DNA of 64,000 nucleotides, taken from assembly GCA_035315885.1 (NCBI GenBank), contig DATFXM010000007.1, forward strand, positions 1-64,000, in the 5' to 3' direction. The notes beneath the pieces are model-generated. The model was given only the letters and a program-made list of their open reading frames with translations. It ran no database searches and was not told the origin of the DNA. Of the stretch, positions 7,885 through 16,797 are shown piece by piece. The DNA comes from DATFXM01 sp035315885 (lineage in GTDB: Bacteria > Acidobacteriota > Blastocatellia > UBA7656). Position numbers and translations under genes: made by a program. The stretch's first letter is position 1. Every line of letters begins with the position of its first letter.

Positions 7885-8415
7885 GAGCGCTGAGTGCTGA
7901 GTGCTGAGTGCTGAGTGCTGAGTGCTGAGCTGAGTGCTGAGTGCTGAGTCCAACCCCGAAGGGGTTGCGTCGTGTAGCCCAGGGTTGCCGTCCGCGGCTA
8001 CCCTGGGTAGACGACAACCATGTGACACAACCCCGAAGGGGTTGCGTCGTGTAGCCCAGGGTTGCCGTCCGCGGCTACCCTGGGTAACCAACGATCTGGG
8101 TTTCCAACCCTGAAGGGGTTGCGTCGTGTAGCCCAGGGTTGCCGTCCGCGGCTACCCTGGGTAACCAACGATCTGGGTTTCCAACCCTGAAGAGGTTGCG
8201 TCGTGTAGCCCAGGGTTGCCGTCCGCGGCTACCCTGGGTAACCGACGATCTGGGTTTCCAACCCTGAAGGGGTTGCGTCGTGTAGCCCAGGGTTGCCGTC
8301 CGCGGCTACCCTGGGTAACCGCGGTCTGAGTTTCCAACCCTGAAGGGGTTGCGTCCGTTTCGCGATCAGATGATCCGAATCGATGTCGCAAACCCTTCAG
8401 GGTTGGACTCAGCAA
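7885..8415. repeat. Composite element: 77-bp tandem modules between heptamer arms
   Basis: The left arm (about 7890-7949) is a run of GTGCTGA heptamers ending GCTGAGTCCAACCCC. The right arm (about 8396-8418) is AGGGTTGGACTCAGCAATCAGC, its complement. Between them are modules starting at 7951, 8028, 8105, 8182, 8259 and 8335: period 77 bp, five near-identical and the sixth truncated. Every module contains AACCC(C/T)GAAGGGGTT and a longer CCCAGGGTTGCCG...CTACCCTGGG hairpin. The right arm reaches into the pcp stop codon; the left arm begins 9 bases after the serA stop. Confidence 0.92.
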
Positions 8416-9033
8416 TCAGCTCTTTTCCCGGGCTACTCTGATCGCAATCCTCCCCGCCTCAATCAGCGTTTCGAGTGCGAGACTCGGAAAATCGTGCCGC
8501 TTGGAAATCGCTTGCCGATGCATGTACGGCAGATGAATAAACCCCGCCCGCGTATTCATTCGCTCGACGCTTATCAAATGCATCGTCGAATAGAAAACCC
8601 TGTTGCACAGGTAAGTACCCGCCGAACTCGAGATCGCCGCGGGAATGTCTCTCTCGATTAAACTGCTAACAATCTCTTTGATTGGCAGCGTCGAGAAATA
8701 TGCGGCTGCTCCCCCTTCCACAATCGGCTCACCGCAGGGCTGGTTGCCGGCATTGTCCGGAATACGGTAGTCGTCGACGTTGATTGCGATCCGTTCAGGC
8801 GTCACTCGAAACCGGCCGCCGGCTTCGCCAAACATGATGAACAGCTCGGGCTTAATGCTCGTGATCGCTTCACTCGCGATTTGAACCGCGCGGTACCGAT
8901 CAACCGGCAACTCGATAGCTTTAACAACCGCGCCGTCGAAGTCCGACCCGCTCAAGGCGCGACTTACTTCGAGCGAAGGATTGCTGGGCTCTCCATCGAA
9001 TGGCTCAAAACCCGACAATAGAATCCTGTTCAT
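8416..9033 (-). CDS. pcp: Pyroglutamyl-peptidase I (pyrrolidone-carboxylate peptidase)
   Basis: A 205-residue cysteine peptidase of family C15 that removes N-terminal pyroglutamate. It starts MNRILLSGFEPFDGEPSNPS. The expected triad is present: Glu80 (TPERIAIN), Cys143 (SSAGTYLCN) and His167 (GFIHLPY), close to the numbering in characterised enzymes. ATG at 9033 with AGAGG upstream; it begins two bases after the stop of the small upstream gene. The TGA stop is also the first TGA of the repeat at 7885-8415. Probably co-transcribed with the EamA gene. Confidence 0.95.
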   Translation of the reverse strand: MNRILLSGFEPFDGEPSNPSLEVSRALSGSDFDGAVVKAIELPVDRYRAVQIASEAITSIKPELFIMFGEAGGRFRVTPERIAINVDDYRIPDNAGNQPCGEPIVEGGAAAYFSTLPIKEIVSSLIERDIPAAISSSAGTYLCNRVFYSTMHLISVERMNTRAGFIHLPYMHRQAISKRHDFPSLALETLIEAGRIAIRVAREKS

Positions 9034-9035
9034 CC

Positions 9036-9230
9036 CTACCTCTTCTTCGATAAGGCCGCCCACATCTGGTCGCGTTCCAATTTTCTCACGATGTCGACCG
9101 CTCGCAGCAGGTTCTCCTTAGTCACCGACCAATCGGGATAGGTCTGGGTATCGAGCGCTATCTCGACTTCGACCTTTGCGGCCTCCAAGACCTCTCGCAA
9201 CTTAACCAGATCCGAATTCTCTGTTGGCAT
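9036..9230 (-). CDS. Small protein of unknown function
   Basis: A 64-residue protein, MPTENSDLVKLREVLEAAKVEVEIALDTQTYPDWSVTKENLLRAVDIVRKLERDQMWAALSKKR, with no family I recognise. It is mostly amphipathic helix, charged and soluble, with no signal peptide or Cys. The ATG at 9230 follows a GGGGG ribosome-binding site. The gene fits tightly between the EamA gene (21-base gap) and pcp (2-base gap), so it is probably a real operon member. An earlier GTG five codons upstream is possible. Confidence 0.7.
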   Translation of the reverse strand: MPTENSDLVKLREVLEAAKVEVEIALDTQTYPDWSVTKENLLRAVDIVRKLERDQMWAALSKKR

Positions 9231-9251
9231 CGCAACCCCCGACACGAGCGG

Positions 9252-10166
9252 CTAGCGCCCCTCGCGCGATGAAGTAGTCAAATAAATGCCTAGTAGAACC
9301 AGCGCCCCACCCACAATCGTCCATACCGGAGGCCGCTGCGCAAAGAATAGAAACGCCAGCGCGCTAGCGACAAGCGGTTCGCCCAGAAACGCCACCGACA
9401 CCGCAGACGGCCGAACATGCTTGAGCGCCCAGTTGAAAACAGTATGGCCGAGGATAGTCGGTACAATAGCCAGCGCCAGCAGGTACTCCCAGACCGGCAG
9501 AGGATAAGGATAGAGGCTTTCCCCACGCAGCAGAAGCCAGACGAGCAGCAGCATCGAGCATACCGCGTACAGCGGCGTAGCGTAGCCCAGCAGGCTAACC
9601 CGGCTTCGAACCTTGCGACCGACTATGAAATAACCCACCACCGCAAGAGCACCAACAATCGCCAGACCATCTCCCAAAAAAGCAACGCTCAAGTCTCGAA
9701 ACGAATCACGGCTTATCACGATCATTCCAACAAGCCCCGCCGCTGTACCGGCGAGGCTTCGCGAATTCGGCCGCTCACCCAGAAACAGATGCGACGCCAG
9801 TACGACAAAAACCGGATGACTGTTGACCAATACAACCGAGGTGGAAATGGGAATGTACTTGAGAGACGTTATCCAGGCGCCGAAATGAATTGCTAGACAG
9901 CATCCCCCCAGCATCAAGAGCCCCAGCTCCCGCCGCGTCAGCAACACCAACTCCCGCCCCTGCAGACCAAGCGTCCACGGCGCTAACAGGGCAGTCGCAA
10001 ACAACATTCTATAAAATGCGATCGCGAGCGGCGGCACTCCCTCCAGCTCGAGTCGAGTGATAAAAATCGAGGAGAAAGACAACGCCACGATCGCAAGCAG
10101 CATCGCTCCCAACACTCTGGTTCGAGGTGGCGTCAGCGTACGATTGACATTCTCTGTAGCAATCAT
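9252..10166 (-). CDS. EamA/DMT superfamily membrane transporter
   Basis: A 304-residue integral membrane protein with about ten hydrophobic segments in two repeated EamA halves. The first half has AIAFYRMLFATALLAPW and the second has FNWALKHVRPSAVSVAFLGEPLVASALAFLFFAQRP. The family exports amino acids, nucleosides and other metabolites; the substrate cannot be read from sequence. ATG at 10166. It heads a minus-strand run with the small unknown gene and pcp, so a link to pyroglutamate or amino-acid export is conceivable but unproven. Confidence 0.9.
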   Translation of the reverse strand: MIATENVNRTLTPPRTRVLGAMLLAIVALSFSSIFITRLELEGVPPLAIAFYRMLFATALLAPWTLGLQGRELVLLTRRELGLLMLGGCCLAIHFGAWITSLKYIPISTSVVLVNSHPVFVVLASHLFLGERPNSRSLAGTAAGLVGMIVISRDSFRDLSVAFLGDGLAIVGALAVVGYFIVGRKVRSRVSLLGYATPLYAVCSMLLLVWLLLRGESLYPYPLPVWEYLLALAIVPTILGHTVFNWALKHVRPSAVSVAFLGEPLVASALAFLFFAQRPPVWTIVGGALVLLGIYLTTSSREGR

Positions 10167-10435
10167 GGCATCAGCGATGTGATAGGCGAGCAGACTTCGC
10201 CGCTCACGCGCAGCTTATAACACTCTTACGACTCATTCAAAATCCCGTTCGTCAGCAATGCATCCGATGTCCTGTGAGGGAACACGACTCGGATGACCAC
10301 GCCTCCGATTCTCCTTATTGCTTTAATACAATTCGATAATACTGGAACGCCGATTGCGACCTTAATGAATCGACAGTTCGAAATAATACTCGATGTCTGA
10401 GTTGCTCGATTGCACTTTGCGAAGGGGCTTTTGCG

Positions 10436-10882
10436 ATGAACGCGACTGAAATACTCAACGCCGACCATGAGCACATGCTGTCACTGATCGATGAAGTTGA
10501 GCTTGCAGAGCCGGAATCCGGTGTAGTGTTCCGTGATCCTGCAAAATTCGATCGTCTCACAGAAGCTCTCAGAGTCCATACCGCCATCGAAGAGCGCGTG
10601 TTCTATCCCGCTATGCGGACGTTTGATGGGGCGGCGCCGCTTGTATTCGAGGCGTGCCGGGATCACCGGCGGATCGACGCGCTTCTCGCGCACCTGTCTA
10701 CAATCAGGCGCTCGAGCGGTCGGGCGTTGAACAGGCTCAGAGAGCTGAAAGATCACATTCGCGAACACATCAAAGACGAGCAGGAACAGCTCATTCCCAT
10801 TGCGCGTGCACTGTTGGGCGATAAGGCGCTTCAGGCATTGGGGCAAAAAATGGAGCGCTTGACCCAGAGTCGCGCCGGGTAG
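10436..10882 (+). CDS. Hemerythrin-like (HHE) domain protein
   Basis: A 148-residue four-helix protein with the His/Glu pattern of HHE domains: DHEHM (residues 10-14), HTAIEERVFYP (48-58), DHRRIDALL (76-84) and HIREHIKDEQEQLIP (about 109-123). These residues normally bind a diiron site that senses or carries O2 or NO, or handles iron. It is cytosolic with no signal peptide. ATG follows GAAGGGG about 10 bases upstream. It stands alone, convergent with nothing and upstream of a secreted Gly-zipper protein. Confidence 0.92.
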   Translation: MNATEILNADHEHMLSLIDEVELAEPESGVVFRDPAKFDRLTEALRVHTAIEERVFYPAMRTFDGAAPLVFEACRDHRRIDALLAHLSTIRRSSGRALNRLRELKDHIREHIKDEQEQLIPIARALLGDKALQALGQKMERLTQSRAG

Positions 10883-10893
10883 CGGGAGCTTGG

Positions 10894-10915
10894 TTTAGGC
10901 TCAAGCCTTTTTAAG
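10894..10915 (+). terminator. Possible weak terminator after the hemerythrin gene
   Basis: AGGC-TCAA-GCCT followed by TTTTT, 12 bases after the stop. The stem is only 4-5 bp, so this is a tentative call. Confidence 0.3.
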
Positions 10916-10960
10916 TTCAAGCCAGGCCTCCAGATTAGAAGTTCAAGAAGGAGGTAAGCA

Positions 10961-12169
10961 ATGATAATCAGGAAAAGCAGCAAACTTATTCTTGCAACGC
11001 TGTTGTCGTTGACCGTGACCGGAGTTCTTTTGCCGGTCGCCGGTGTTCAGGCACAACAGCGTTGGAACAGAGACTACTACGAAAGCCCCCAGCGGTTGAA
11101 TATGCTGACGGGCACGTATCGGCTCGACACCTTGCGAAGCGACGACGTTTGGCAACAGGCGCGACGCGCAACGCTCGGAATGCCCGCCGATCAACAGGAA
11201 CGACTGCGGCAGATAATCACGCGGCGTCTATCGCCACCCGAAGTGCTCGCCCTTGACCGGCACTTCCGTACGATAACTGTCGCGTCCTCTCTCGCGTCGC
11301 AAGTGACGTTTGAGGCCGATGGCCGGGACCGACTTGAGCAGACTCCTCGCGGTCATACTGTGCGGATCAACGCGATGATGAGCGGCGATCGTTTGGTTGT
11401 CAGCTCGACCGGGGATCGCGGCAACGATTTCACCGTGACGTTCCAGCCGCTGTACAACGGTTCAGCGCTTCGAGTGACGAGGAGACTGGACATCGAATCA
11501 TTGAACCAGCCGGTTTTGGCGACCAGCATCTACCGGAAGACGTCCAGCCTGCCGACGCTCAACATACCGCTGCAAAGCGTCGACTACCGCTATTCGGGTC
11601 CATCGCTCGCACCGTCTTACAGCAGAAATGCGTTCTTTGTCCCGGCGGACACCGAGATTATTGCTACGCTGAATAATTCGCTGACGTCCTTGCGAACCAG
11701 GCCCGGCGATCGGTTTACGATGCAGATTCAGTCCCCCACGCGGTTTGACGGTGCGGTGATTGAGGGAACCGTTGCCGCGGTTGTTCGTCCAGGGCGTCTG
11801 GCGGGGCGCGCGAATATGACGCTGAATTTCGATCGAATCAGCTTCCCGAATGGTCGTTCGTATGACTTTGATGGCTACATTGAGAGCGTGACGACTCCAA
11901 ACGGCGAAGACATACGACTCGACCGAGAAGGCACGATCAAGGAAGACACCAGCCAGGGAGAGCGCACGGCTAAGCGTTCAGGCATTGGCGCTGCTCTTGG
12001 CGCGGTAATCGGAGCGGTCGCCGGCGGCGGTAAGGGTGCTGCCATCGGCGCGCTGCTTGGTGCGGGGGTCGGCGCAGGATCGGTGCTTGTACAGGACCGG
12101 GACGATCTGGAATTGTATAGCGGAACGCGATTCGTGATTCGAGCTGTCAACCCGCAGCCCGAGCCCTAG
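10961..12169 (+). CDS. Secreted protein with C-terminal Gly-zipper
   Basis: A 402-residue protein. The N-terminus (IIRKSSKLILATLLSLTVTGVLLPVAGVQAQQ) is a clear signal peptide with an AQA-type cleavage site near residue 31. Residues 32-320 are unrecognised, rich in beta-like segments. Residues about 340-375 form a glycine zipper (GIGAALGAVIGAVAGGGKGAAIGALLGAGVGAG), a motif common in outer-membrane or membrane-inserting proteins, followed by DDLELYSGTRFVIRAVNP. The ribosome-binding site AAGGAGG is excellent. Probably an envelope protein; function unknown. Confidence 0.88.
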   Translation: MIIRKSSKLILATLLSLTVTGVLLPVAGVQAQQRWNRDYYESPQRLNMLTGTYRLDTLRSDDVWQQARRATLGMPADQQERLRQIITRRLSPPEVLALDRHFRTITVASSLASQVTFEADGRDRLEQTPRGHTVRINAMMSGDRLVVSSTGDRGNDFTVTFQPLYNGSALRVTRRLDIESLNQPVLATSIYRKTSSLPTLNIPLQSVDYRYSGPSLAPSYSRNAFFVPADTEIIATLNNSLTSLRTRPGDRFTMQIQSPTRFDGAVIEGTVAAVVRPGRLAGRANMTLNFDRISFPNGRSYDFDGYIESVTTPNGEDIRLDREGTIKEDTSQGERTAKRSGIGAALGAVIGAVAGGGKGAAIGALLGAGVGAGSVLVQDRDDLELYSGTRFVIRAVNPQPEP

Positions 12170-12205
12170 TGTAAAATGAAGTTGGCAGTCTTGCAGAGGA
12201 CTCAA

Positions 12206-12243
12206 AGACCTGGCGGTCAAACACGGACCGCCGGGTCTTTCTC
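12206..12243 (+). terminator. Rho-independent terminator
   Basis: AAGACC-T-GGCGGTC, loop AAACAC, then GGACCGCC-G-GGTCTTTCT: a stem of about 14 bp with one mismatch, followed by T-rich sequence, 37 bases after the stop of the Gly-zipper gene. Confidence 0.85.
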
Positions 12244-12385
12244 ATCTAATCCAGGCAATGGGAAGATTCCTTACAGACGTGTCGATAGTGCAGGGCTCGT
12301 AGCAGTCCGGCTGATGTTAACCGGACCGCGCGAGCGAGCTAATGGAAATCGCCTCACAGTGAGGGGCGGGCTTTTGTTGGCCTTT

Positions 12386-14044
12386 TTAGAAGCCCGCCGC
12401 ACGATGTGTAAGGCCAGACGACTCCGTGCCCTCTTGGGCGTCGGCAGCCGATTGTTCGATTTCCGATGCTGGCTGGCCATCTAATTCCTGGGGTGGGGCT
12501 GCCGCCTGGGACGATGCTGGTGAGGGGGCCAGCTTGTGTTTCTTTATCAGGTTGTACAGTCTGGGACGGTACACGCCCAGAAGGTTCGCGGCGGCCTGCT
12601 TGTTTCCGCCCGTGCGCTTAAGGGCGGCGCTGACGACTGCGCGCTCTATCTGACCGAAAACGTCTACAGGCTCGGCACCGTTCTTGGGATCAGGCACGGT
12701 CTCGATGATCAGCTTTCCGATCTCATCGAAGCTCATGTCAGTGTGATCCAATTGAGCATCCTTGTTCGGACGCATGTCCTTGCCTCCATCGCGAGAGTCA
12801 TGCGGAATGGCGATTGAGTGCGACGCCGGCTGCTCCGACGCGGCTGGCGGGGCAGATATCGCGGAACGGCCACCGATATGACCCCTGAGAAGCTCTTCGA
12901 TTTCGATGGTTTCACCCTTCGAAAGCAACGTCGCGCGCTCGAGCACGTTCTGAAGCTCTCGGACATTCCCGGGCCACGAATACTCGAAGAGACGTTGATA
13001 ACTCTGCTGTGACAAACTGGCTTTCGGACGCTGGTATTTTTCAGCAAACTGCTGGAGGAAATACTCAGTTAGATGGTGAATATCTTCCATCCGTTCTCTC
13101 AATGGCGGTACTACTATCTCGATCGTGCTGATTCGATAGTAGAGATCCTCGCGCAGGTAACCTTCGCGAATTCCGTCCGAGGGATGGCGGTTCGTTGCGC
13201 AAATAAGCCTGAAATTGGCTTCCTGAGCCTTTTCGCTGCCCAAGCGGTGATAAACGCGCTCCTGCAGAACCCTCAGGAGCTTCGGCTGAAGCTCGACTGG
13301 CATCTCGGTGATTTCGTCCAGCAGCAGACTTCCGCCGTCGGCCCTGCTGATCAAGCCGGGCTTATCCATAGTTGCCCCGGTGAAAGCGCCCTTAACGTGC
13401 CCGAACAACTCAGACTCGATGAGCTCCTTTGGAAGCGCCGCGCAGTTGATCTTCACGAATGGTTTTCTGGTTCTCAGGCTCTTATAGTGAATCGCGTTTG
13501 CGATCAGCTCCTTGCCGGTGCCGGATTCTCCGATGATCAGCACGTTCGCGTCGGTGTCGGCAACGCTGTCGATCATCTCGTAGACGTTCTGCATCGCCTT
13601 GCTGCCGCCAATTATGTTCGAGTACGAAGTGCGATTCGTGAGTCGACCGCGTAGCTGCTTGATTTCTTCCGCCTGCTGCCGATGTTCGATTGCCTTATCG
13701 ATCAATACGACAAGTTCCTCAAACTCTACCGGCTTCTCAACAAAGTAAAAGGCTCCCGCCTTTGTAGCGTCTACCACCTTGGAAACCGAACCGTATCCTG
13801 AAATGATTATGATTTCTGTATCGGAGGAAATCTGTTTGAGCCGCTTCACCAGCTCGATTCCATCGATGTCCGGCAGATGGAGATCCAGCAGAGCGACATC
13901 GAATCGGTCGTGCTGTGCCAGTTCAATTCCCTGCGCGCCGGTTTGAGCCCGCGCCGATTCATGACCCTGCGCCTTCAAGTGGAACTCAGCGAGCTCGAGC
14001 ATGGATACGTCGTCATCGACAACCAGGACCTTCGCATGAGCCAT
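12386..14044 (-). CDS. NtrC-family sigma54-dependent response regulator
   Basis: A 552-residue protein with three domains. Receiver (1-120): acidic pocket D10-D12, phosphoacceptor D54 in LLDLHLPD, K104. AAA+ sigma54 domain: GESGTGKE, GAFTGA, GGSLLLDEI, WPGNVRELQN. A long low-complexity linker precedes a Fis-type helix-turn-helix (RTGGNKQAAANLLGVYRPRLYNLIKKH, about 488-515). The tail after the HTH is Ala/Pro/Gln-rich. ATG with a GGGGG site. It lies 110 bases downstream of a hybrid sensor kinase on the same strand, which is its likely partner. Confidence 0.95.
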   Translation of the reverse strand: MAHAKVLVVDDDVSMLELAEFHLKAQGHESARAQTGAQGIELAQHDRFDVALLDLHLPDIDGIELVKRLKQISSDTEIIIISGYGSVSKVVDATKAGAFYFVEKPVEFEELVVLIDKAIEHRQQAEEIKQLRGRLTNRTSYSNIIGGSKAMQNVYEMIDSVADTDANVLIIGESGTGKELIANAIHYKSLRTRKPFVKINCAALPKELIESELFGHVKGAFTGATMDKPGLISRADGGSLLLDEITEMPVELQPKLLRVLQERVYHRLGSEKAQEANFRLICATNRHPSDGIREGYLREDLYYRISTIEIVVPPLRERMEDIHHLTEYFLQQFAEKYQRPKASLSQQSYQRLFEYSWPGNVRELQNVLERATLLSKGETIEIEELLRGHIGGRSAISAPPAASEQPASHSIAIPHDSRDGGKDMRPNKDAQLDHTDMSFDEIGKLIIETVPDPKNGAEPVDVFGQIERAVVSAALKRTGGNKQAAANLLGVYRPRLYNLIKKHKLAPSPASSQAAAPPQELDGQPASEIEQSAADAQEGTESSGLTHRAAGF

Positions 14045-14154
14045 GTTTAACCCCCAATCTCTATCCTTAAGAAAATTACGTTGAATTGTTTCCAGCCCGC
14101 GGTCTCTGAGATTTCGGCAAATCTCGAAATCAACCTCGACGCCGCGACGCCGAT

Positions 14155-16131
14155 TTATGGAGCCTTCATCGTTTTATACGTGCCGCCCACCAAACTGGCT
14201 ACGACTGTTACCAGTTCGGCAGGTTCCACCGGTTTTGGCAGGTGCATCTGAAAACCCGAAGACAATGCTCGAATCCGATCAACAGATCGCCCATAAGCCG
14301 TCAGCGCAATCGCGATGATACGTCCGCCGCGATCCTCGGGCAGCATTCTCACCTTGCGAATCAATTGGTAACCATCCTCGTCCGGCATGCTGATATCTGA
14401 AATCAGCACGTCCGGCTGGTCGCCGGGTTCGCCTGCGTGCAGCACGGACATCGCCGCCCTCGCGGAGTCTACCGCGGTAACCACAGCCCCGTACTGCTGA
14501 AGGAGCGCAGTCACCAGGTCGCGAGCGTCCGCCTCGTCGTCCACCACAAGTACTCTGACGCCTCGCAGCGCCGCCGGGTGGTCCATGATATTCAGGAACG
14601 ACCGGAATAAGTCGGGTTCCGGCAACGCCGGGCGCACCGCGCGCAAAGGGAGATTTACGGTGAAGGTCGCACCGCGGTCCAATCCTTCGCTTTCGGCGTA
14701 GACCGTGCCCCCGTGCAGCTCCACAAGGTCTCGAACCAGCGCGAGCCCAAGTCCCAGCCCGCCGGTTCTGCGGGTGCCCGCTCCGTCGGCCTGCTGAAAG
14801 CGGTTGAATATGTATGGAAGCTGTTGGGGCTCTATACCTCGTCCAGTGTCGCTTACGATAATGCGAACGTGCGGATCCGCCCTCAACAGCTTTACATCGA
14901 CGCGGCCACCGTTTGGTGTGAACTTGATGGCATTCGACATCAAGTTCCAGACAATCTGTTGTAGTCTGTCAGGATCACCGGTGATGACTTCAGTCAACAT
15001 TCCCAGGGAGAGGTTTATCTGAATTTCCTTCGCCTCCGCTGCGGGTCTGAGAACCTCTGCCGCCGAGTCAATGACCACCGCCAGATTCACCGGCTGCACG
15101 TCTATTCGCAGTTTGCCGGATGATATTCTTGCGGTGTCCAGGAGATCCTCGATGAGCTTCGACTGAGTTCGCGCGCTACGTTCGATTATTTCGATTGCGT
15201 GGCGAAGCGTAGTTTCGTCTACGCTTGTAGACTTAAGGATCCGGGCCCACCCCAGCATTGCGTTGAGCGGCGCTCGAAGTTCGTGAGACACGACCGCCAG
15301 GAACTCGTCCTTAGCGCGATTCGCCGCCTGCGCTTCCTTTCGCGCCTGTTTTTCCTTTCGAAGCAACTCCTCGCGCTCGGCTTCGGAGCGTTTGCGTTCG
15401 GTGACATCCTTTGCCATCACCAGCAGCGAGTGGCGGCCGCGATAGATTATTTCGTACCAGACCGCTTCGACTTCCAGAGCGGTCCCGTCCTTCTTCAGGT
15501 GACGCCACTGCGCCCCATTCGGAATTCCTCTGGGATTGAGCCGGAGATAGTCTTCCATTCCGGGTACCGAGAGCGCGGGACGGAGTTGCTCGAGCGAGAT
15601 CGAGAGAAACTCGTCGCGGCCGTAGCCGTACTGCGAAACCGCGGCTTCGTTGACCGCCACGAACTTGAGCGTCTCGACGTCGAAGATCCAGGTCGGAAGC
15701 GAGTTGCCCTCGAACAGAAGCTGGTATCTGGCTTCGGACTCTCGATGAGCTTCCTCGGCTTCCTTCATCCTCAGCAGCGCCCTGATGGTCGCTATCAGTT
15801 CCTGCGGCTCGACCGGCTTTAGCAGATAAGCATCGGCGCAAGCCCTTAAGCCATCTGAGCGCGTCTCCACCGCGCTTTCGGGTGTAGCGGAGGTTTGAAG
15901 AATGGGTATTGACGAAGTTAGCTGGTCGTCCTTTAGCCGTCTGACTACTTCCTGCCCGCTGATGTCCGGCAAATCCACGTTGAGCAGCACGAGCCGAGGC
16001 TGAGCCGTTCGGGCAACCCCAAGCGCTTCCAAGCCGTTTTCCGCTTCAACGACACCAAAGCCCTCACGCCGCAGAAGCTCGGTAGTTACCTGCCTGCTGA
16101 CTTCATCGGAATCTACACTGAGGATCGTCAT
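14155..16131 (-). CDS. Hybrid sensor histidine kinase: REC-PAS-HisKA-HATPase-REC
   Basis: About 658 residues from MTILSVDSDEVSRQV. The order is receiver-like domain, PAS domain (YQLLFEGNSLPTWIFDVETLKFVAVN), HisKA with FLAVVSHELRAPLNAMLGW, HATPase with N box (NLMSNAIKFTPNG), DTGRGI and GLGLGLALVRDLVELHGG, then a C-terminal receiver whose SDISMPDEDG holds the phospho-Asp. It has no transmembrane segment. In the N-terminal receiver the phosphoacceptor position reads Asn (LLNVDLPD where relatives have LLDVNLPD), so that domain is probably not phosphorylated. The start is uncertain: ATGs at 16131 and 16140, with a longer GTG-start reading to 16248. Confidence 0.93.
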   Translation of the reverse strand: MTILSVDSDEVSRQVTTELLRREGFGVVEAENGLEALGVARTAQPRLVLLNVDLPDISGQEVVRRLKDDQLTSSIPILQTSATPESAVETRSDGLRACADAYLLKPVEPQELIATIRALLRMKEAEEAHRESEARYQLLFEGNSLPTWIFDVETLKFVAVNEAAVSQYGYGRDEFLSISLEQLRPALSVPGMEDYLRLNPRGIPNGAQWRHLKKDGTALEVEAVWYEIIYRGRHSLLVMAKDVTERKRSEAEREELLRKEKQARKEAQAANRAKDEFLAVVSHELRAPLNAMLGWARILKSTSVDETTLRHAIEIIERSARTQSKLIEDLLDTARISSGKLRIDVQPVNLAVVIDSAAEVLRPAAEAKEIQINLSLGMLTEVITGDPDRLQQIVWNLMSNAIKFTPNGGRVDVKLLRADPHVRIIVSDTGRGIEPQQLPYIFNRFQQADGAGTRRTGGLGLGLALVRDLVELHGGTVYAESEGLDRGATFTVNLPLRAVRPALPEPDLFRSFLNIMDHPAALRGVRVLVVDDEADARDLVTALLQQYGAVVTAVDSARAAMSVLHAGEPGDQPDVLISDISMPDEDGYQLIRKVRMLPEDRGGRIIAIALTAYGRSVDRIRALSSGFQMHLPKPVEPAELVTVVASLVGGTYKTMKAP

Positions 16132-16248
16132 GTCGATCATTCGACCGCTTGGAAACAGTGTCGACTCTAGTCTCAAGCCATCTAAATTGTTAGTCATCAG
16201 AATGCCGGCCTCGATGGCCAGCAAGTATCCTGCGGGCCGTACATCCAC

Positions 16249-16797
16249 ACCTGCAGCCGCTTTGGGCTACGCTGCGGGCTCAGTAGATAGAATGCGTCCT
16301 TCATCCGGTCAATCAACGCCAGCAATGATTGGACCAATCCGAGACGCCAGCGTTTCCTGAATAATCCGCGCCTTCACAAACCCCCAAAACGCGCTCGCGA
16401 GTCCCTTCTGCACCACAACAGTACTCCCACTGTTTCGCATTAATACAGTCATTTTAGCAGGTGAACGCGGATGAACCCGGATGGACTGCGTACGCGAGCG
16501 TCGACCAGCGACGCCTAAATCATTCCGCCGCAAATCCGTGGCGCCCTGCGAGCCGTTAGGAACGGCCTTTGCGGTTGAGTCGCGCGGCGGAACTCAGCGT
16601 GCGGCGAGCGCAAACAGGGGCGTTTCCGGCGAATGAGTTCTTCGCTAAGCGGAATGCGGTTACTCGATGAGCGTAGGGGCGATCCTTATTGGTTTATGCT
16701 TCGGGCGGGAAGTTGCGGCGCATAGGTCACATCGGATCGCTCCTACGGCTCTTTTCGCGAGCTGCACAAGACGTGGATCCGTTGAGGGGGTTGAGCT
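16249..16797. other. Intergenic region without a supported gene
   Basis: About 550 bases between the hybrid kinase and the YggT-like gene. Only short ORFs are present, none with a family signature or a good ribosome-binding site. A GCGGATGAACCCGGATG-like fragment lies near 16455, and an inverted repeat at 16669-16751. No tRNA or known structured RNA is apparent by eye. Confidence 0.6.
16669..16751. repeat. Inverted repeat with 15-bp arms
   Basis: GAGCGTAGGGGCGATCC at the left and GGATCGCTCCTACGGCTC at the right pair almost perfectly across a loop of about 50 bases. It ends about 45 bases before the GTG start of the next gene, so it may be a regulatory hairpin or a dispersed repeat of its own type. 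Period-7 arms are not seen here. Confidence 0.6.

Noticed and set aside
7951..8410. Possible CRISPR array
   Set aside because: The units are contiguous 77-bp repeats with almost no variable spacer; copies are near-identical over their whole length, contain internal palindromes, and no cas gene is near.
16309..16533. 74-residue minus-strand ORF upstream of the hybrid kinase
   Set aside because: No ribosome-binding site, no family pattern and repeat-like nucleotide composition (GCGGATGAACCCGGATG).
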